Of a DNA stretch of 64,000 bases, positions 23,161-34,730 are shown piece after piece. Position 1 is the stretch's first letter, and every line of letters starts with the position of its first letter. Made by a program: the position numbers and the translations under genes. This DNA comes from Hemerocallis citrina (lineage: Eukaryota; Streptophyta; Magnoliopsida; Asparagales; Asphodelaceae). The notes beneath the pieces are model-generated. The model ran no database searches and was not told the origin of the DNA. It saw only the letters and a list, made by a program, of their open reading frames with translations. The stretch spans positions 930,001 to 994,000 of the forward strand of contig CM030362.1 in NCBI GenBank assembly GCA_017893485.1, in the 5' to 3' direction.

Positions 23161-24383
23161 TGCCTATGTTCCGACTTGGTGCAGTGCATCCGGAAGAACC
23201 GCGACCTATTTGCTTGGTCCGCCGCAGATATGCCCGGGATTTCCGAGGAGCTTCTAGTGCACCGCCTCAGCGTCGAACCGGGGTGCAGACCGGTTCAGCA
23301 GAAGAGGCGTAAATTCGCTCCCGAGCGACAACATGCCATCAAGGAGGAGGTGGACAAACTCCTAAAAGCTCAGTTCATACAGGAGGTGAACTACCCCGAG
23401 TGGCTCTCCAATGTCGTCATGGTTAAGAAGTCCAATGGTTCCTGGAGGATATGCATCGACTTCACGGACTTGAATAAGGCATGTCCGAAGGATCCGTTCC
23501 CTCTCCCGAATATCGACACCCTCATCGACGCCACCTCGAGCCATGAGCTCCTCAACTTCATGGATGCCTTCTCCGGCTACAACCAGATACGAATGTTCCC
23601 CCCAGACATCCCGAAGACTTTCTTCATTACCGACCAGGGCCTCTACTATTATAGAGTTATCCCGTTCAGATTAAAGAACGCTGGAGCCACCTACCAGCGC
23701 CTCGTCAATAAAGTCTTCCAAAGCCAGATAGGCCGCAACATGGAAGTATACGTCGACGACATGCTCGTGAAGAGCATCCGAGGTACCGACCACGTGGTCG
23801 ACCTATAGGAGGCATTCGGCGTACTGAGAAGGCACAACATGAGGCTTAATCCGAACAAGTGTGCATTCGGGGTCTCGTCAGGAAAGTTCCTCGGCTTCAT
23901 GGTCAGCCAGCGAGGGATCGAAGCAAATCCTGAAAAATTAAAGCCATACTGGACATGGACCCACCCCGGAACATCAAGGAAGTGCAGAGGCTTACGGGTC
24001 GCCTTGCCGCTATTGGGCGATTCCTTTCGAAGTCTGGGAAAAAGTGCCTCCCCTTCTTCAAGGCTCTCAGGGGGGGCAAGGGTTTCGAATGGGGCGAACT
24101 GCAACATGAGTCGTTCAACCAACTGAAGGCCTACTTGGTCAACCCTCCCCTGCTCAGCAAGCCCATTCCAGGGGAAACCCTCTTCATCTACTTAGCTGCA
24201 TCCGAGCAGACCCTAAGTGTTGTTTTGGTGAGGGAAGAAGACCGGGCTCAGAGGCCCATCTACTATGTGAGCAAGGTGCTTCGAGACGCGGAGCTCCGCT
24301 ACCCGAAAATAGAAAAGATGGCCTACGCCCTAATTATGGTAGCGAGGAAGCTCCGCCCATACTTTCAGTCCCACTCTGTTGTG
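23160..24383 (+). pseudogene. Gypsy pol, reverse transcriptase and start of RNase H
   Basis: The RT fingers and palm appear as VVMVKKSNGSWRICIDFTDL, DPFPLPNIDTLID, MDAFSGYNQI and the catalytic VYVDDMLVKS (codons at 23,749-23,760). An in-frame TAG at 23,806-23,808 and a frameshift near 23,945 break the thumb. The RNase H connection (FEWGELQHESFNQLKAYL) and the first RNase H segment (RPIYYVSKVLRDAELRYPK) follow. The frame is cut at 24,383 by the nested solo LTR, which duplicated TTGTG, and resumes at 26,010. Active RT is unlikely from this copy. Confidence 0.9.
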
Positions 24384-26009
24384 TGATGAACACAATATTA
24401 TTCACTTTCTAGAGCAATAATCTTGTTATAATTAGACATTTAAAAGCTCTATATGTGGTATTTAACTCCTATTTTCTCTTTTCCATAGGAAACAGCTTGT
24501 AACAGAAAAAACGAAGCAGATTTAGGACTTCAAGGATAATACACAGCAAACTGTAGAGGATCAGTCGACTGGTTCCCCAACACAGGCGACTGGACAAGAG
24601 AAGCTGATTTTCCACAACTCTCGACACAGTCGACTCACTCCCAAAAGACAGTCGACTGGTCTGAACAATTATGAAATCTTCAGGAGTCTCGACTCAGTCG
24701 ACTGGTTCGAAGATAAGTCGACTGGTCTGCAGCGGAGTAAACAGATAAGATATTCGAAGATTCACCCAAATCTATTTTCAAATCTATTTAAATCCAGATC
24801 TTATGCAACGAATCAAATCTAGAGACTGGAAATTGGCAAAAGCACGTGGTGAACAGATAAGGAAGGAAAGAAGAAAAGAGAAAGACATAAATCATCAAAT
24901 CAAGAAGATTTTTCCCTAAAAAAGGGGAAACCCTAATTCTCAGCGGTACTCTATAAATATCAGAAAAGATCATCTATAGCAGGAGGCATCTATCTCTTGG
25001 ACGCAACTTAATCTCAGAATTCCCAACCATCAAGTCATCAACCAGTGCTTCATTCCATCATCATCGAAGAAGGGGAAGAGGAGAACCAGTACTCGAAGGC
25101 AGTCGACTGTGTGACAGCCAGTCGACTCTATTGCCAGAATCCATTAGTTTATTTCTTCTCTCTTTAGTCTGTGATGTTGATCATGTATTTGAACTTGTTA
25201 AGCAATAAAAGTATTATTATGTGGAACTAATTTCATAGTTGGGTAGATCGAAGCCGTAGTTATGTAGTGCTATGTTCTTTTGAATCCTTTTATTTTACTT
25301 ATTGATTAAATCTAATTGAATTGATATAGAATGATAACAGTCAAACTTGTTCAGGAGTTATAAGTACAGTCGACTGAAGGTGAGAGCCAGTCGACTGCCA
25401 TACAGAATCTGATATTATCAAGTTTGTGAGTTAGAAATCTGAATCTGTTATATGAGCATATTGAGACGATCCGTATCTCGTGCTCGTAACTTGTAACAAG
25501 GGAATCTTTAGGATTCTTGGTTCAATCAACTTAAAGGATCTAGATCTGATACCAATTTCTAGAACTTTAAGTGTTTGTTCGTTTCCACTGTTCTTATGCT
25601 TTTGTTAAGTATAACTTAGTAGATGCCTAATTCTTGGCTTAGGGAAACAATACTTTAAGGAGTAGATACCATGCCCTTGAAGTGAACAAACATGAGTAAT
25701 TAGAAGTAAATTCAGAAGGCAACTTAGCATTACTAACTATTGGTAGAGATCAACAACCCAACTATTCAAGAGATATTTGTGATTCAATACCTCTCATCTT
25801 AGTTTTAATCTTTTAGTTCTTTTAGAATATTACAACAACTTTTATTCATTTTTATTATTGGTTTTATTGATTAGTAAGTTGAAGTCTACAATCTCTGTGG
25901 GATCGACCCTTGCTATTACTACGATTCTATAAACGATTCGTGCACTTGCGAGGTTTTATAATTTGTGTCTAGTTAGTATATTTATTTAGGTAGCTAGAAA
26001 CCAACAACA
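24384..26009 (+). mobile_element. Solo LTR nested in pol (1,626 bp)
   Basis: The ends are TGATGAACAC and ACCAACAACA, flanked by a perfect 5-bp duplication TTGTG (24,379-24,383 and 26,010-26,014). Removing it restores continuous RNase H sequence. No internal coding region is present, so it is a solo LTR left by recombination. A TATA box lies at 24,952-24,959, and an AATAAA signal lies near 25,204. It contains about ten copies of the palindromic word CAGTCGACTG or close variants. Confidence 0.9.
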
Positions 26010-26451
26010 TTGTGGTCCTCACCGACCAACCGCTGAAACAAGTACTCCACAAGTCGGAAACCTCAGGCCGACTTATGAAATGGTCCATCGAGCTGAGCCA
26101 ACATGACATCTCCTACCAGCCCCGGACCGCAATAAAGGCTCAGGCCTTAGCGAAATTCACCGTCGAGTGCACCATCCCCGAGGTCAGCCAAGCAGAGAAC
26201 GGACCCCCATCTGGACGGTTTTTGTGGACGGTTCCTCTTGCAACGAGGGAAGCGGTGCCGGTATTATCCTGACAGGTCCTGATGACTTCGTCCTCCAGTA
26301 TGCCCTCCGCATGAATTTCAAGGCCTCAAACAACGAAGCAGAGTATGAGGCACTAATCGCCGGCCTCGGACTTGCCCGAAGTGTCGGGGCGCAACGCCTC
26401 CGAATCTATAGTGACTCTCAGCTGGTTGTGAATCAAGTTTTGGGCGATTAA
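26010..26451 (+). pseudogene. Gypsy pol, end of first RNase H and second (archaeal-type) RNase H
   Basis: The first part completes the gypsy RNase H (VLTDQPLKQVLHK, MKWSIELSQHDISYQPR). After a frameshift near 26,190 a second RNase H-like fold appears: FVDGSSCNEGSGAGIIL, NEAEYEALIAGLGLA and RIYSDSQLVVNQV, which supply the D-E-D catalytic residues. Two consecutive RNase H domains are diagnostic of the plant Tat clade. It ends at a TAA at 26,449-26,451. Confidence 0.85.
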
Positions 26452-27833
26452 GAGGCTCGAGACGAACGGATGGCGAAGTACCTCGTCAAAGTCCAAACCC
26501 TCATGGCCCGGTTCGAAGAGGCACTCATCCAACAAATCCCTCGAGAAGAGAATTCACAGGCCGACGCCCTCTCCAAGTTGGCCTCATCCTCCCTCCAAGG
26601 TCTCGAGCAGACCGTCTTGATCGAGGTCCTCTTGAAACCGAGCATAGAAGACGAGACCCTTGACTCAGCAGAGTCATTGCCGGTCCTACTGTAAGATAAT
26701 TGGATGAAACCGTTAGTGGAATTCCTAAGGGACGGACTCCTCCCCGAGGACCCCAAGGAAGCACGCCGAGTAAGAACCAGGGCCGAGCGGTACATCCTGA
26801 TCGAGGGGATCTTGTACAAGTGCTCCTTCTCGCAGATAGACGGCCGACCATACCTGAGATGCCTTTCTCCGGAACAAGCCGACTATGCCTTACAGGAGCT
26901 CCACGAAGGCATCGACGGGGCACATTCAGGGTCTAGGTCTTTAGCTCGGAAGGCTCTGAATTACGGATACTTCTGGCTGACTCTCCTCCAAGATGCCGAG
27001 CGACACGTTCGGCGATGTGGCTCTTGTCAGAGACATTCCAACATTCGTCGCCTTCCCCAAGCTAACCTCGTCTCCCTATCAAGTCCTATCCCCTTCGCAA
27101 TGTGGGGGATGGATTTACTAGGGCCATTCCCTCTAGCTCCAGGCCAGTTCAAGTTCTTGGTCGTGGCCATCGACTACTTTTCGAAGTGGATTGAGACCGA
27201 GCCCCTAGCCACTATCACCGAAAACAAGGTACTTCAATTCTTTTGGAAGAACGTCATCTGTCGATTCGGCGTCCCCCGTGTCCTCGTAACAGACAACGGA
27301 ACTCAGTTTACTGGGGCCGCATTCCGAGCTCTATGTGAAGACCTTGCCATCCAACAACGCTTCTCCTCCGTCTCCCACCCACAGTCAAATGGCTAGGCAG
27401 AGAACGCTAACCGGCAGATCCTCTCTGGTATCAAGAAGAGACTGGACAGGTAATCTAAAGGCTTATGGGTTGACCAACTCCCCAATGTGCTGTGGAACTA
27501 CCACACCAACAAACGGACCCCCACAGAAGAGTCCCCGTTCAACCTCACCTATGGGTCTGAGGTAGTGATACCTCTCGAAGTCGGAATACCTTCTCCTCGC
27601 CTTGCAGCCTACAATGAGGAACAGAACGCCAGAGAACTCCGAGCGAACTTAGACCTGGTGGACGAATTGAAGGAAAGAGCCTCAATTCGCCAACAGAACT
27701 ACCGGAGGAGGATCGAGTTGGCGTACAACAAGAAAGTCCGACCCACCGATCTCAAGGAGGGCGACTTGGTCCTCAGAAAACTAGCCATCTCCTTCCCCAA
27801 TCAAAAGAGCAAACTAGCTCCGAATTGGGAAGG
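26452..27833 (+). pseudogene. Gypsy pol, integrase
   Basis: After a linker (EARDERMAKYL...) and an in-frame TAA near 26,693, the integrase zinc-binding domain appears as HEGIDGAH and CGSCQRH (HHCC). The catalytic core follows with MDLLGPFPLA (first Asp) and VTDNGTQFTG (second Asp, codon about 27,292). Just before the expected catalytic Glu there is a TAG at 27,394-27,396, where SNGQAEN is usual. The Gln codon CAG has therefore become TAG. Another stop follows about 50 bp later. The C-terminal region (FNLTYGSEVVIPLEV, VRPTDLKEGDLVLRK) is intact until the second nested LTR at 27,834. The last part of pol resumes at 32,896. Confidence 0.88.
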
Positions 27834-30800
27834 TGTAACACCTCGAATTTGTAAAATACCGAAAATACTTATTTTTATATATTTGGAGTGGTGAAAATTT
27901 ATTTTTGATATATTTTATTTAAATATTGATATCAGTGTGGATATTTGTGGTATATTGGTATTATTGATATATTGAAACCATGAGTTGAGATTTTATGTGA
28001 ATAAATATTGTTTATTTTATTTTATAATTTTGAAGGATTACTACGAGATAATTGTAATGTATTTTGTATTGTTGGTGCTATTAAAGAATAGAGTTAGGGT
28101 TTGTTTGAAATATTTTGGAGGTCTGGGGGCCTATTTGTAAATATCCAATTATAAATATATTAGTATTATTATCATTTTATTTTAATAAACCCCCACCCCT
28201 TTTCTTCCCCTTCTCCATCTTTCCTTCTTTCTGTTCTTTCCCTCCCGAACCCGTCGAACCACATTCGGCCGATCTTCCCCCGCCCGATTCCACCTCGTCT
28301 CTCCATGGTTTTTCAATTAATCTGGAGGGATGACTAATGGAAAGGTCCTCTAGACCGTGGTAGCATCGATTCGGAGAAATAACTCCAGAAAGGTATACTT
28401 TATTTTATTTATTTGTATAAAATTAAGTGTGGTTAGTTTTATTGAGTAGAAATATTATAATAGAGAAATTTAGAGAGGTTGGAAGTGGTAGATTGGAGGA
28501 ATTGGTAGATGGTTAGAGAAATTGTAAGTTGTTGATAAATTAGGATTTTGGGTTTGTAAAATAGAGTTATATACATGAGAATTATCCCTTGTATGGTAGT
28601 AAAAATTGTAGTGAGCCATTAGAATAAAATGGGGAGTGGTGATTTTGGCATAAACTCGAATTATGGAGTTTATGAAATCGGGTAGAAAACTCGATCCAAA
28701 TAATTATAGAAAATGCATATGAGGGTGTAGAGTATTATGAAAGAATTAATATAAATTTAGGATGATTTTTATAGGCTTAAGCTCAATTAAATTGAGTGAA
28801 ATAGACTATAGGTGAAAAGTGCACGCCGGGTGTTCGATGAAATGCCCGAGCGAGATTTAGGTGAGAATTTGATGGGTTCGGAGGTGTAGTTGAGTCTTAT
28901 TATTATTGTTAACCCTAATATGTGAGATTAGGACAAAGGGGATTAAGGAATTTAGAAAATATGAATTTTTCTTATTAGAAAGCCTCCGATCAATAAGGGA
29001 GTATTTGTATTAGAACCCGAATTCGAAATCTATCGATGTAGCTCACCTACATATGTCATTTGTGACGCGTGGGTGAAGACGGATTGAAATTTGGAGGTCC
29101 GAAGGTTGAGTTTTGAGCTTTAAACTAATTGGTTCTATAATTTTTCAATTAGGAGGAAAAAGTCGAACTTCGACTGGCTACATGACGGACGTGGGACATC
29201 GTTTGCTCGATCCATCAGGTGAGTATGTTGTATTTATAAATATTTTATATTGTGGCCGAATTCCGTGGCTTTGTGATGTATTTCGTAGAAGTTATATTAA
29301 AAACTGATTTTGAATAAAAATACGGATTTTTAAGGGTCCGAAACTGAGTTTTTGTAATATTTGAGGAAATTGACTATTTTAAGTATACAAAACCTATATT
29401 ATGGGTTAATGTGACGTGTTGAAGTATAAAAATTAAATATATTAAATCGTTTATGTATATATTTATCCCGTGCATGTTTTGTGCATGTTTTTGGGGTATA
29501 TAGGCCGATATAGGCAATTGGGTATATGCGGAGCCTGGTGTATGGGCTAGCACGCTATGGATGGATGTTATAAGATGTAATTAGACGAAATTGGTGATTG
29601 TGATCATGTTTTGAAAATCCGTGTAATTATAGTGCCCGTTTTGTGCATGTTTTGGGGCATATAAGTCCTTATAGGTGATTTTACTTATATGAAACATGAT
29701 GTATGAGCTAGTATGCTATAATTGAATATTATGAGATTTAATTAGAGAAAATAAATGATTTTGGCCCCTTTTCTTGGAAACCCGCATGGGTGGTGTATGT
29801 TGTGTATATATATATATCATGATATTGACTCGGGATGTGATAATTGATGAAATTAGTAAGTGGGTATACGGTTACATTATAATTATGTTCGAAGTGAATT
29901 AATTGGTAATAATGGATATTATAATGTGATGAAGTATACATTTTGATACTTTTTCGATATGGAATAACATAATGTAGTTCTTTTATTACTATTATAAAAT
30001 CTTGGCGCATTAATAATATGCATTGATATGATATGATGGTTTTATATGTTGAATGACAGAATGTATGCATAATGTGGTATAATGATGTGATGATTAATAT
30101 TGTGGACACTGGATATGCATTAAATGGTAAGATAAAAGATAAGATGGTACGTGTTAATAAAATGTGTTATTAATTCTTGTGGTTAAAGTCAAGGATGTGG
30201 CTATTGTTTAATTAAAAGTTGTGATGCTTTGTGTTGATTTAATAAGATGAAAAGATGAGATAACAAATGGTTTTGTTGACCAGTACCTACAGCAATCCTG
30301 GGGGTTTGGGCTAGACCACCTAACACCCAAGGACCGGCTTGGAAATAGTGGACCCAAACTATGTTTGGGGTAAGTGATTTTTATCGCTCAAGCTATCGGC
30401 TTGAGGCCCGGTTTCCCTCGATGACAGCCGTCGCGAGGAAGTACCTAGTTTACCTGGGGCGATGTTTTTCCCTCCTGGCTATTGGCTTGGAGGAAGTACC
30501 CAGTTTACCTGGGGTGATGTATTTTTCCCTCGATGACAGCCGTCGCGAGGAAGTACCCAGTTTACCTGGGGCGATGTGTTTTTCCCTCGATGACAGCCGT
30601 CGCGAGGAAGTACCCAGTTTATCTGGGGCGATGTGTTTTTCCCTCGATGACAGCCGTCGCGAGGAAGTACCCAGTTTACCTGGGCGATGTTTTTCCCTCT
30701 TGGCTTCGGCTGGGAGGAAGTACCCAAGTTCTACTTGGGGTGAGTGGTTCCCTCGCTAGTTCGGCTAGGAGGAAGACGTAGCCTCGGACGAGTAAGACTC

Positions 30801-32895
30801 TGTGTGAGCATCAGGCCGCATGTTTACTGGGCTGTCGGCTTTCAGTATGTTGGGATACTGTGGCTCACTGGTCGACAAACTAATAAAATAACTAAGTGTT
30901 AATAAAAATGTGGGAAGTACAGAAAGTGAATTGTGAATTGTGGATGAGAAAGAAAGTAGTTGTGAATGAAGTAAATGTGAAAGAAAATAAGTTATGAGTT
31001 AGTGTATGAAAAGAAGTGATAAATGCAGTGTGTGGTTAATTTAAAATGAAAAAAATAGAAGAGACATGTGTTCTTATGAATAATACGAAGTAATGGTATT
31101 ATGTGTGTGATCATTAAAGTAAAATACAGTTGATGTGAGTTGTACCTTGGAATTGTGTCAAGGAACTACCTGCCCGCTATTTCTGTGGAAATGGTGGGAA
31201 CTATCTGTCTTGGCATAATTCGCGGGGTGAGTTGTTGTAATAGTGGTAATGATTGATGGAAATGAGAAATAAAGTAAAGTGAAGATGATAAGTGATTGAA
31301 GTGATTAATAACCAAGCTATCGGCTTGAGATGTGATGTGATATTACCCAAACTGTGTGTTTGGGGTACGGTGATTATTACCCAAGCTATCGGCTATGGGG
31401 TGTGATATGTTGTGGCCCCAGATTGTGTTTGGGGATTAAGTGAAAATGATAATAAGATTTATTGTTTATAAGAATGAGAAATGACTAAAGTGATATAATG
31501 AGATGTGAATGAGCTATAAAACATGGTTTTGATGCAATGAGTATAAGTATTCTAATTAATGATGTGTTAATGATGTGATGAAATGTGAGTAAATCGCATG
31601 GGCAATGAGATGTGGTATTTATGTCATAAGACATGAAGGAAGGTGGTATTATGAGAATAGATGCATATGTTTATGATGTGATACTTATTATAACACAATA
31701 AAATAAATATCTGTATTATGAGATTGGGTATGAAAATGGTTATTAAAGAAAGTATGTTGTGATATGAGTTTGTGTACCTTGAAAGTGTGTTGGGGAACTA
31801 CTCGCTCGCTATTTCCGTGGAAATGGTGGGAACTACCTGCCTCGGCACAACTTTCAGGAAGAATGTGTGTGTTGAAGATATAATATAAGTAAATGAAATG
31901 CATGGCTAAATAGAGTTGGAGAAATGATGTAATAACATCTGTAGTTATATTAATATAAATAGTGAAATGCTGATATAACGATAAGTGTGGATAGATGAAT
32001 ATTCGTATTATGTGAATGTAAGACAAGGATATATATGAGGTTGATGTGAAATATATAGCGGAAAGGTGTGAATTATGGGAAATATTGTGATTCGATGCTT
32101 ATTTGACGAGTATTTGGATATAATTCGTATTGATGATGTTTTTAAGTTCAGATATTCCAGGTGTACCTTCTTACATGATGTTTGTAAGTTTAAATTATTT
32201 TCTTTATACAATTTAATTCATTTGTTAGATTTTTAAATTATACTCACACCAGAAATGGCTGACCCCTTAGTGTTTGGGGGGTTAGGGGAGTCTGAGGACT
32301 ACCCTAGATCCCCACTGTTGCAGGTTCTCATCAGTGCAGAGGTGAGGCACAGATTTCGTTGAGTGAAGTCTTTTATATTAAATTTTATGTATAAGTTTAG
32401 TATGTGAATAGTAGAATCTATGGTTTAAATTGTATTATGGGTGTATAAGCATGTATATGACGATGATGAGTATAATGTGAGGTGGTGTGGTATGTTTGTG
32501 ACCCGTACCCATCTCGTTGTGGAGTACCGGGCTCTGTGGTAGGTTTTACAAGGATTTTTCTAAAATTTTACCTCGTTTTTCAAAGAAATTTATAGTTTTT
32601 AATTGATATTTGATAATCCGTTATGAGTTTGGCCCCCAGAGCATTATATTATATTGCCTATGTGTATCTGCTTATTTTGGTTTGGGGAGCCCATGAAAAT
32701 ATTATGTGGATTGTGAGCTACGGAATTTTGAGCAGAATTCCGTAAGCTTTTTGTGTTTTGGGGCAAAATTTACAGGGGAGACTGTCAAAATTTTCCCTGA
32801 AATATAACTTTCTTAGTTTATGTTTAAAGTGATATAGAAATTGAAAGAATTGAATTTCGAGGTTTAGTTTCCAAAAAAAAAATTGGGGCGTTACA
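27834..32895 (+). mobile_element. Large solo LTR nested in pol (5,062 bp)
   Basis: The ends are TGTAACACC and GGCGTTACA (inverted TGTAAC/GTTACA), flanked by the 5-bp duplication GAAGG (27,829-27,833 and 32,896-32,900). Deleting it joins integrase NWEG to PYKIARVV in frame. No gag or pol sequence is inside, so it is a solo LTR of unusual length. Very long LTRs of this type occur in some chromovirus and Ogre families; I did not assign the family. It carries a 57-bp tandem array at about 30,413-30,730. Confidence 0.85.
30413..30730 (+). repeat. 57-bp tandem array inside the large solo LTR
   Basis: The phrase GAGGAAGTACCCAGTTTACC recurs at about 30,435, 30,489, 30,547, 30,604 and 30,661, with a 57-bp period in the cleanest part. 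Since 57 is divisible by 3, frames through it stay open (19-residue repeats). I attribute that to periodicity rather than to a protein. Confidence 0.85.
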
Positions 32896-33033
32896 GAAGG
32901 ACCTTACAAGATCGCAAGGGTAGTTCGGCCCGGAGCTTATCGTCTAGAAGACCTTGAAGGCAGGGAGATTCCGAGGACCTGGAATGCTGACCACCTTTTA
33001 AAATACCAAGAAAGCGCCCCGGCGCCTCTCTGA
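32896..33033 (+). pseudogene. Gypsy pol, last 45 codons after the nested LTR
   Basis: PYKIARVVRPGAYRLEDLEG and the following residues are the typical end of plant gypsy integrase. The frame closes with TGA at 33,031-33,033. It is continuous with 27,833 once the nested LTR and one copy of GAAGG are removed. Confidence 0.85.
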
Positions 33034-33186
33034 GTATCACAGGGTGTCGAACCGTTCCTCTCCTCTAACTTGTAATTCCTCTCTTAAGTTGTCATATGTA
33101 AAAACGGCTCGCCGTCAGTTATCAATAAAGAATGCTTTTTTCATACTCATAAAATTGCTTGTATCTCTCTGCCTTTATTCTTTATT

Positions 33187-33745
33187 CAATTATTGGTTCG
33201 GAGTCCAATGCCTGGCTCGACTCTACTCCGCAAGCTCGCTTCTAAGCGAGCTAGGAGTGGGTCGCCATTCGGAATTGCTCCCACGACCGTTGAACTCTAA
33301 CGATGGTTCCAGAGTCCAACACTTGGCTCGATTCTACTCCGCAAGCGCGCTTCTAAGCAAGCTAAGAGTGGGTCGCCATTCGGAATTGCTCCCACGACCG
33401 TTGAACTCTAACGATGGTTCCGGAGTCCAACACTTGGCTCGATTCTACTCCGCAAGCGCGCTTCTAAGCGAGCTAGGAGTGGGTCGTCATTCAGAATTGC
33501 TCCTACGACCGTTGAACCCTAACGATGGTTCCGGAGTCCAACACTTGGCTCGATTCTACTCCGCAAGCGCGCTTCTAGGCGAGCTAAGAGTGGGTCACCA
33601 TTCGGAATTGCTTCCATGACCGTTGAACCCTAACGATGGTTCCGGAGTCCAACACTTGGCTCGATTCTACTCCGCAAGCTCGCTTCTAAGCGGGCTAGGA
33701 GTGGGTCGCCATTCGGAATTGCTCCCACAGCTGTCGAACTACTCT
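33187..33745 (+). repeat. 111-bp tandem array after pol (five units)
   Basis: Units start at about 33,190, 33,301, 33,412, 33,523 and 33,634 with an exact 111-bp spacing, and each contains GAGTCCAACACTTGGCTCG and an inverted GAGCGAGCT-type core. The period equals 37 codons, so a frame stays open through the first four copies (33,044-33,619). Tandem arrays in this position are a known feature of Retand-type Tat elements. Confidence 0.9.
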
Positions 33746-33947
33746 TACGACGGCCAGCGAGCCCACTATTAGGTAAAGCTCGGCCCATCTCGCAAGTTCG
33801 TAAGATTAGGAGACCAAAGCGCTGCTCGGCACCACTGGTCGAGCGAGCAAGAGGTCGGCTCAGAGACCTCGGCACGATGAACACAGTCACAAACAAAACG
33901 ACTACACAAAGTTACAAAGGACATGCAAGTTCGAGAAAGAAATGTTA

Positions 33948-34508
33948 TTAATGATTGGGATACAGTACAAAGCGACTCTTCCGTACAACAAGGTCACAAG
34001 GCCTTAAAGTACAAAAATTACAATGCCGACCCACTACACTTCGGTGCTTCGGTGCTTCGGCCTCGGCCGTCAGCTCGTCCCGCTCGGTCGTCAGTTTGGC
34101 CACCTCAGCCGCCAGTCCCTCTCCCTCCGTCCGAAGCTCCGCCTCTACAGTCTGCAAGTGACGGATCTCGGAAAGCAGATCGTCCCTCTCCGTTGTTATT
34201 TTTAACAAATTGTGCCGAACACACTGGATCCGAAGAGTGTTGCTAAAGGTGGTCGCCGAACCTTCGTCCTTTCCTACGGGGGTCATCTCGGCAATCCTGC
34301 TCTCCAGACGCCGGACCTCGATGTCCCGCTGGCCTAGGATGAGCTGAAGATGGTTCCGCTCGCTTTCGGCTCGGCGCAATCCCAGCTCGACTTCATAGAG
34401 CCGCTCTCGGCACCTCCCCAAGCACGGCCTCGTCACCCCTGAGACAGCCTCGGCTCGAGCGTTGTCATCTAAGCGAGCGGGCTCGACACCTTCAGCCACC
34501 ACCACAAG
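33948..34508 (-). CDS. Antisense gene, candidate terminal exon 3c (coiled coil)
   Basis: This minus-strand open segment of 186 codons follows a polypyrimidine tract and an AG acceptor (CTTCTTTTCAG). The first full codon is in phase 0, the same phase as the donor at 36,528. Residues about 35-150 are heptad-like and rich in Glu, Arg and Leu (RRAESERNHLQLILGQRD, LLKITTERDDLLSEIRHLQ), a strong coiled-coil pattern. It ends with its own stop. It resembles exons 3a and 3b in layout, so it may be a duplicated, alternatively used last exon. No enzyme motif is present. No function is known. Confidence 0.5.
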   Translation of the reverse strand, partial: LVVVAEGVEPARLDDNARAEAVSGVTRPCLGRCRERLYEVELGLRRAESERNHLQLILGQRDIEVRRLESRIAEMTPVGKDEGSATTFSNTLRIQCVRHNLLKITTERDDLLSEIRHLQTVEAELRTEGEGLAAEVAKLTTERDELTAEAEAPKHRSVVGRHCNFCTLRPCDLVVRKSRFVLYPNH

Positions 34509-34730
34509 CTGAAAAGAAGAAGAGTCAAACAACAAAATTTCAAACACTGCCAAAGCCCAACACTTCAAGAATTTTCAATCAAACTTTAAGACTTTGAGTA
34601 AGTTGTCAGAGATCGGAAGTTACACAGAAGCAAAGCAAAGGTTTTTATTCAAATAAGGTAGCCCTACATACAACTAGACCGACGCTACGGCAGAGTTTTA
34701 CAACAACTTAGGGAACACAACACAACTCGT

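Noticed and set aside
23691..24122. Minus-strand 143-codon frame over gypsy RT
   Set aside because: It is a shadow of the RT/RNase H coding strand and has no independent features.
33044..33619. A 191-codon frame after pol
   Set aside because: It is created by the 111-bp (37-codon) tandem repeat and has no similarity beyond its own periodicity.
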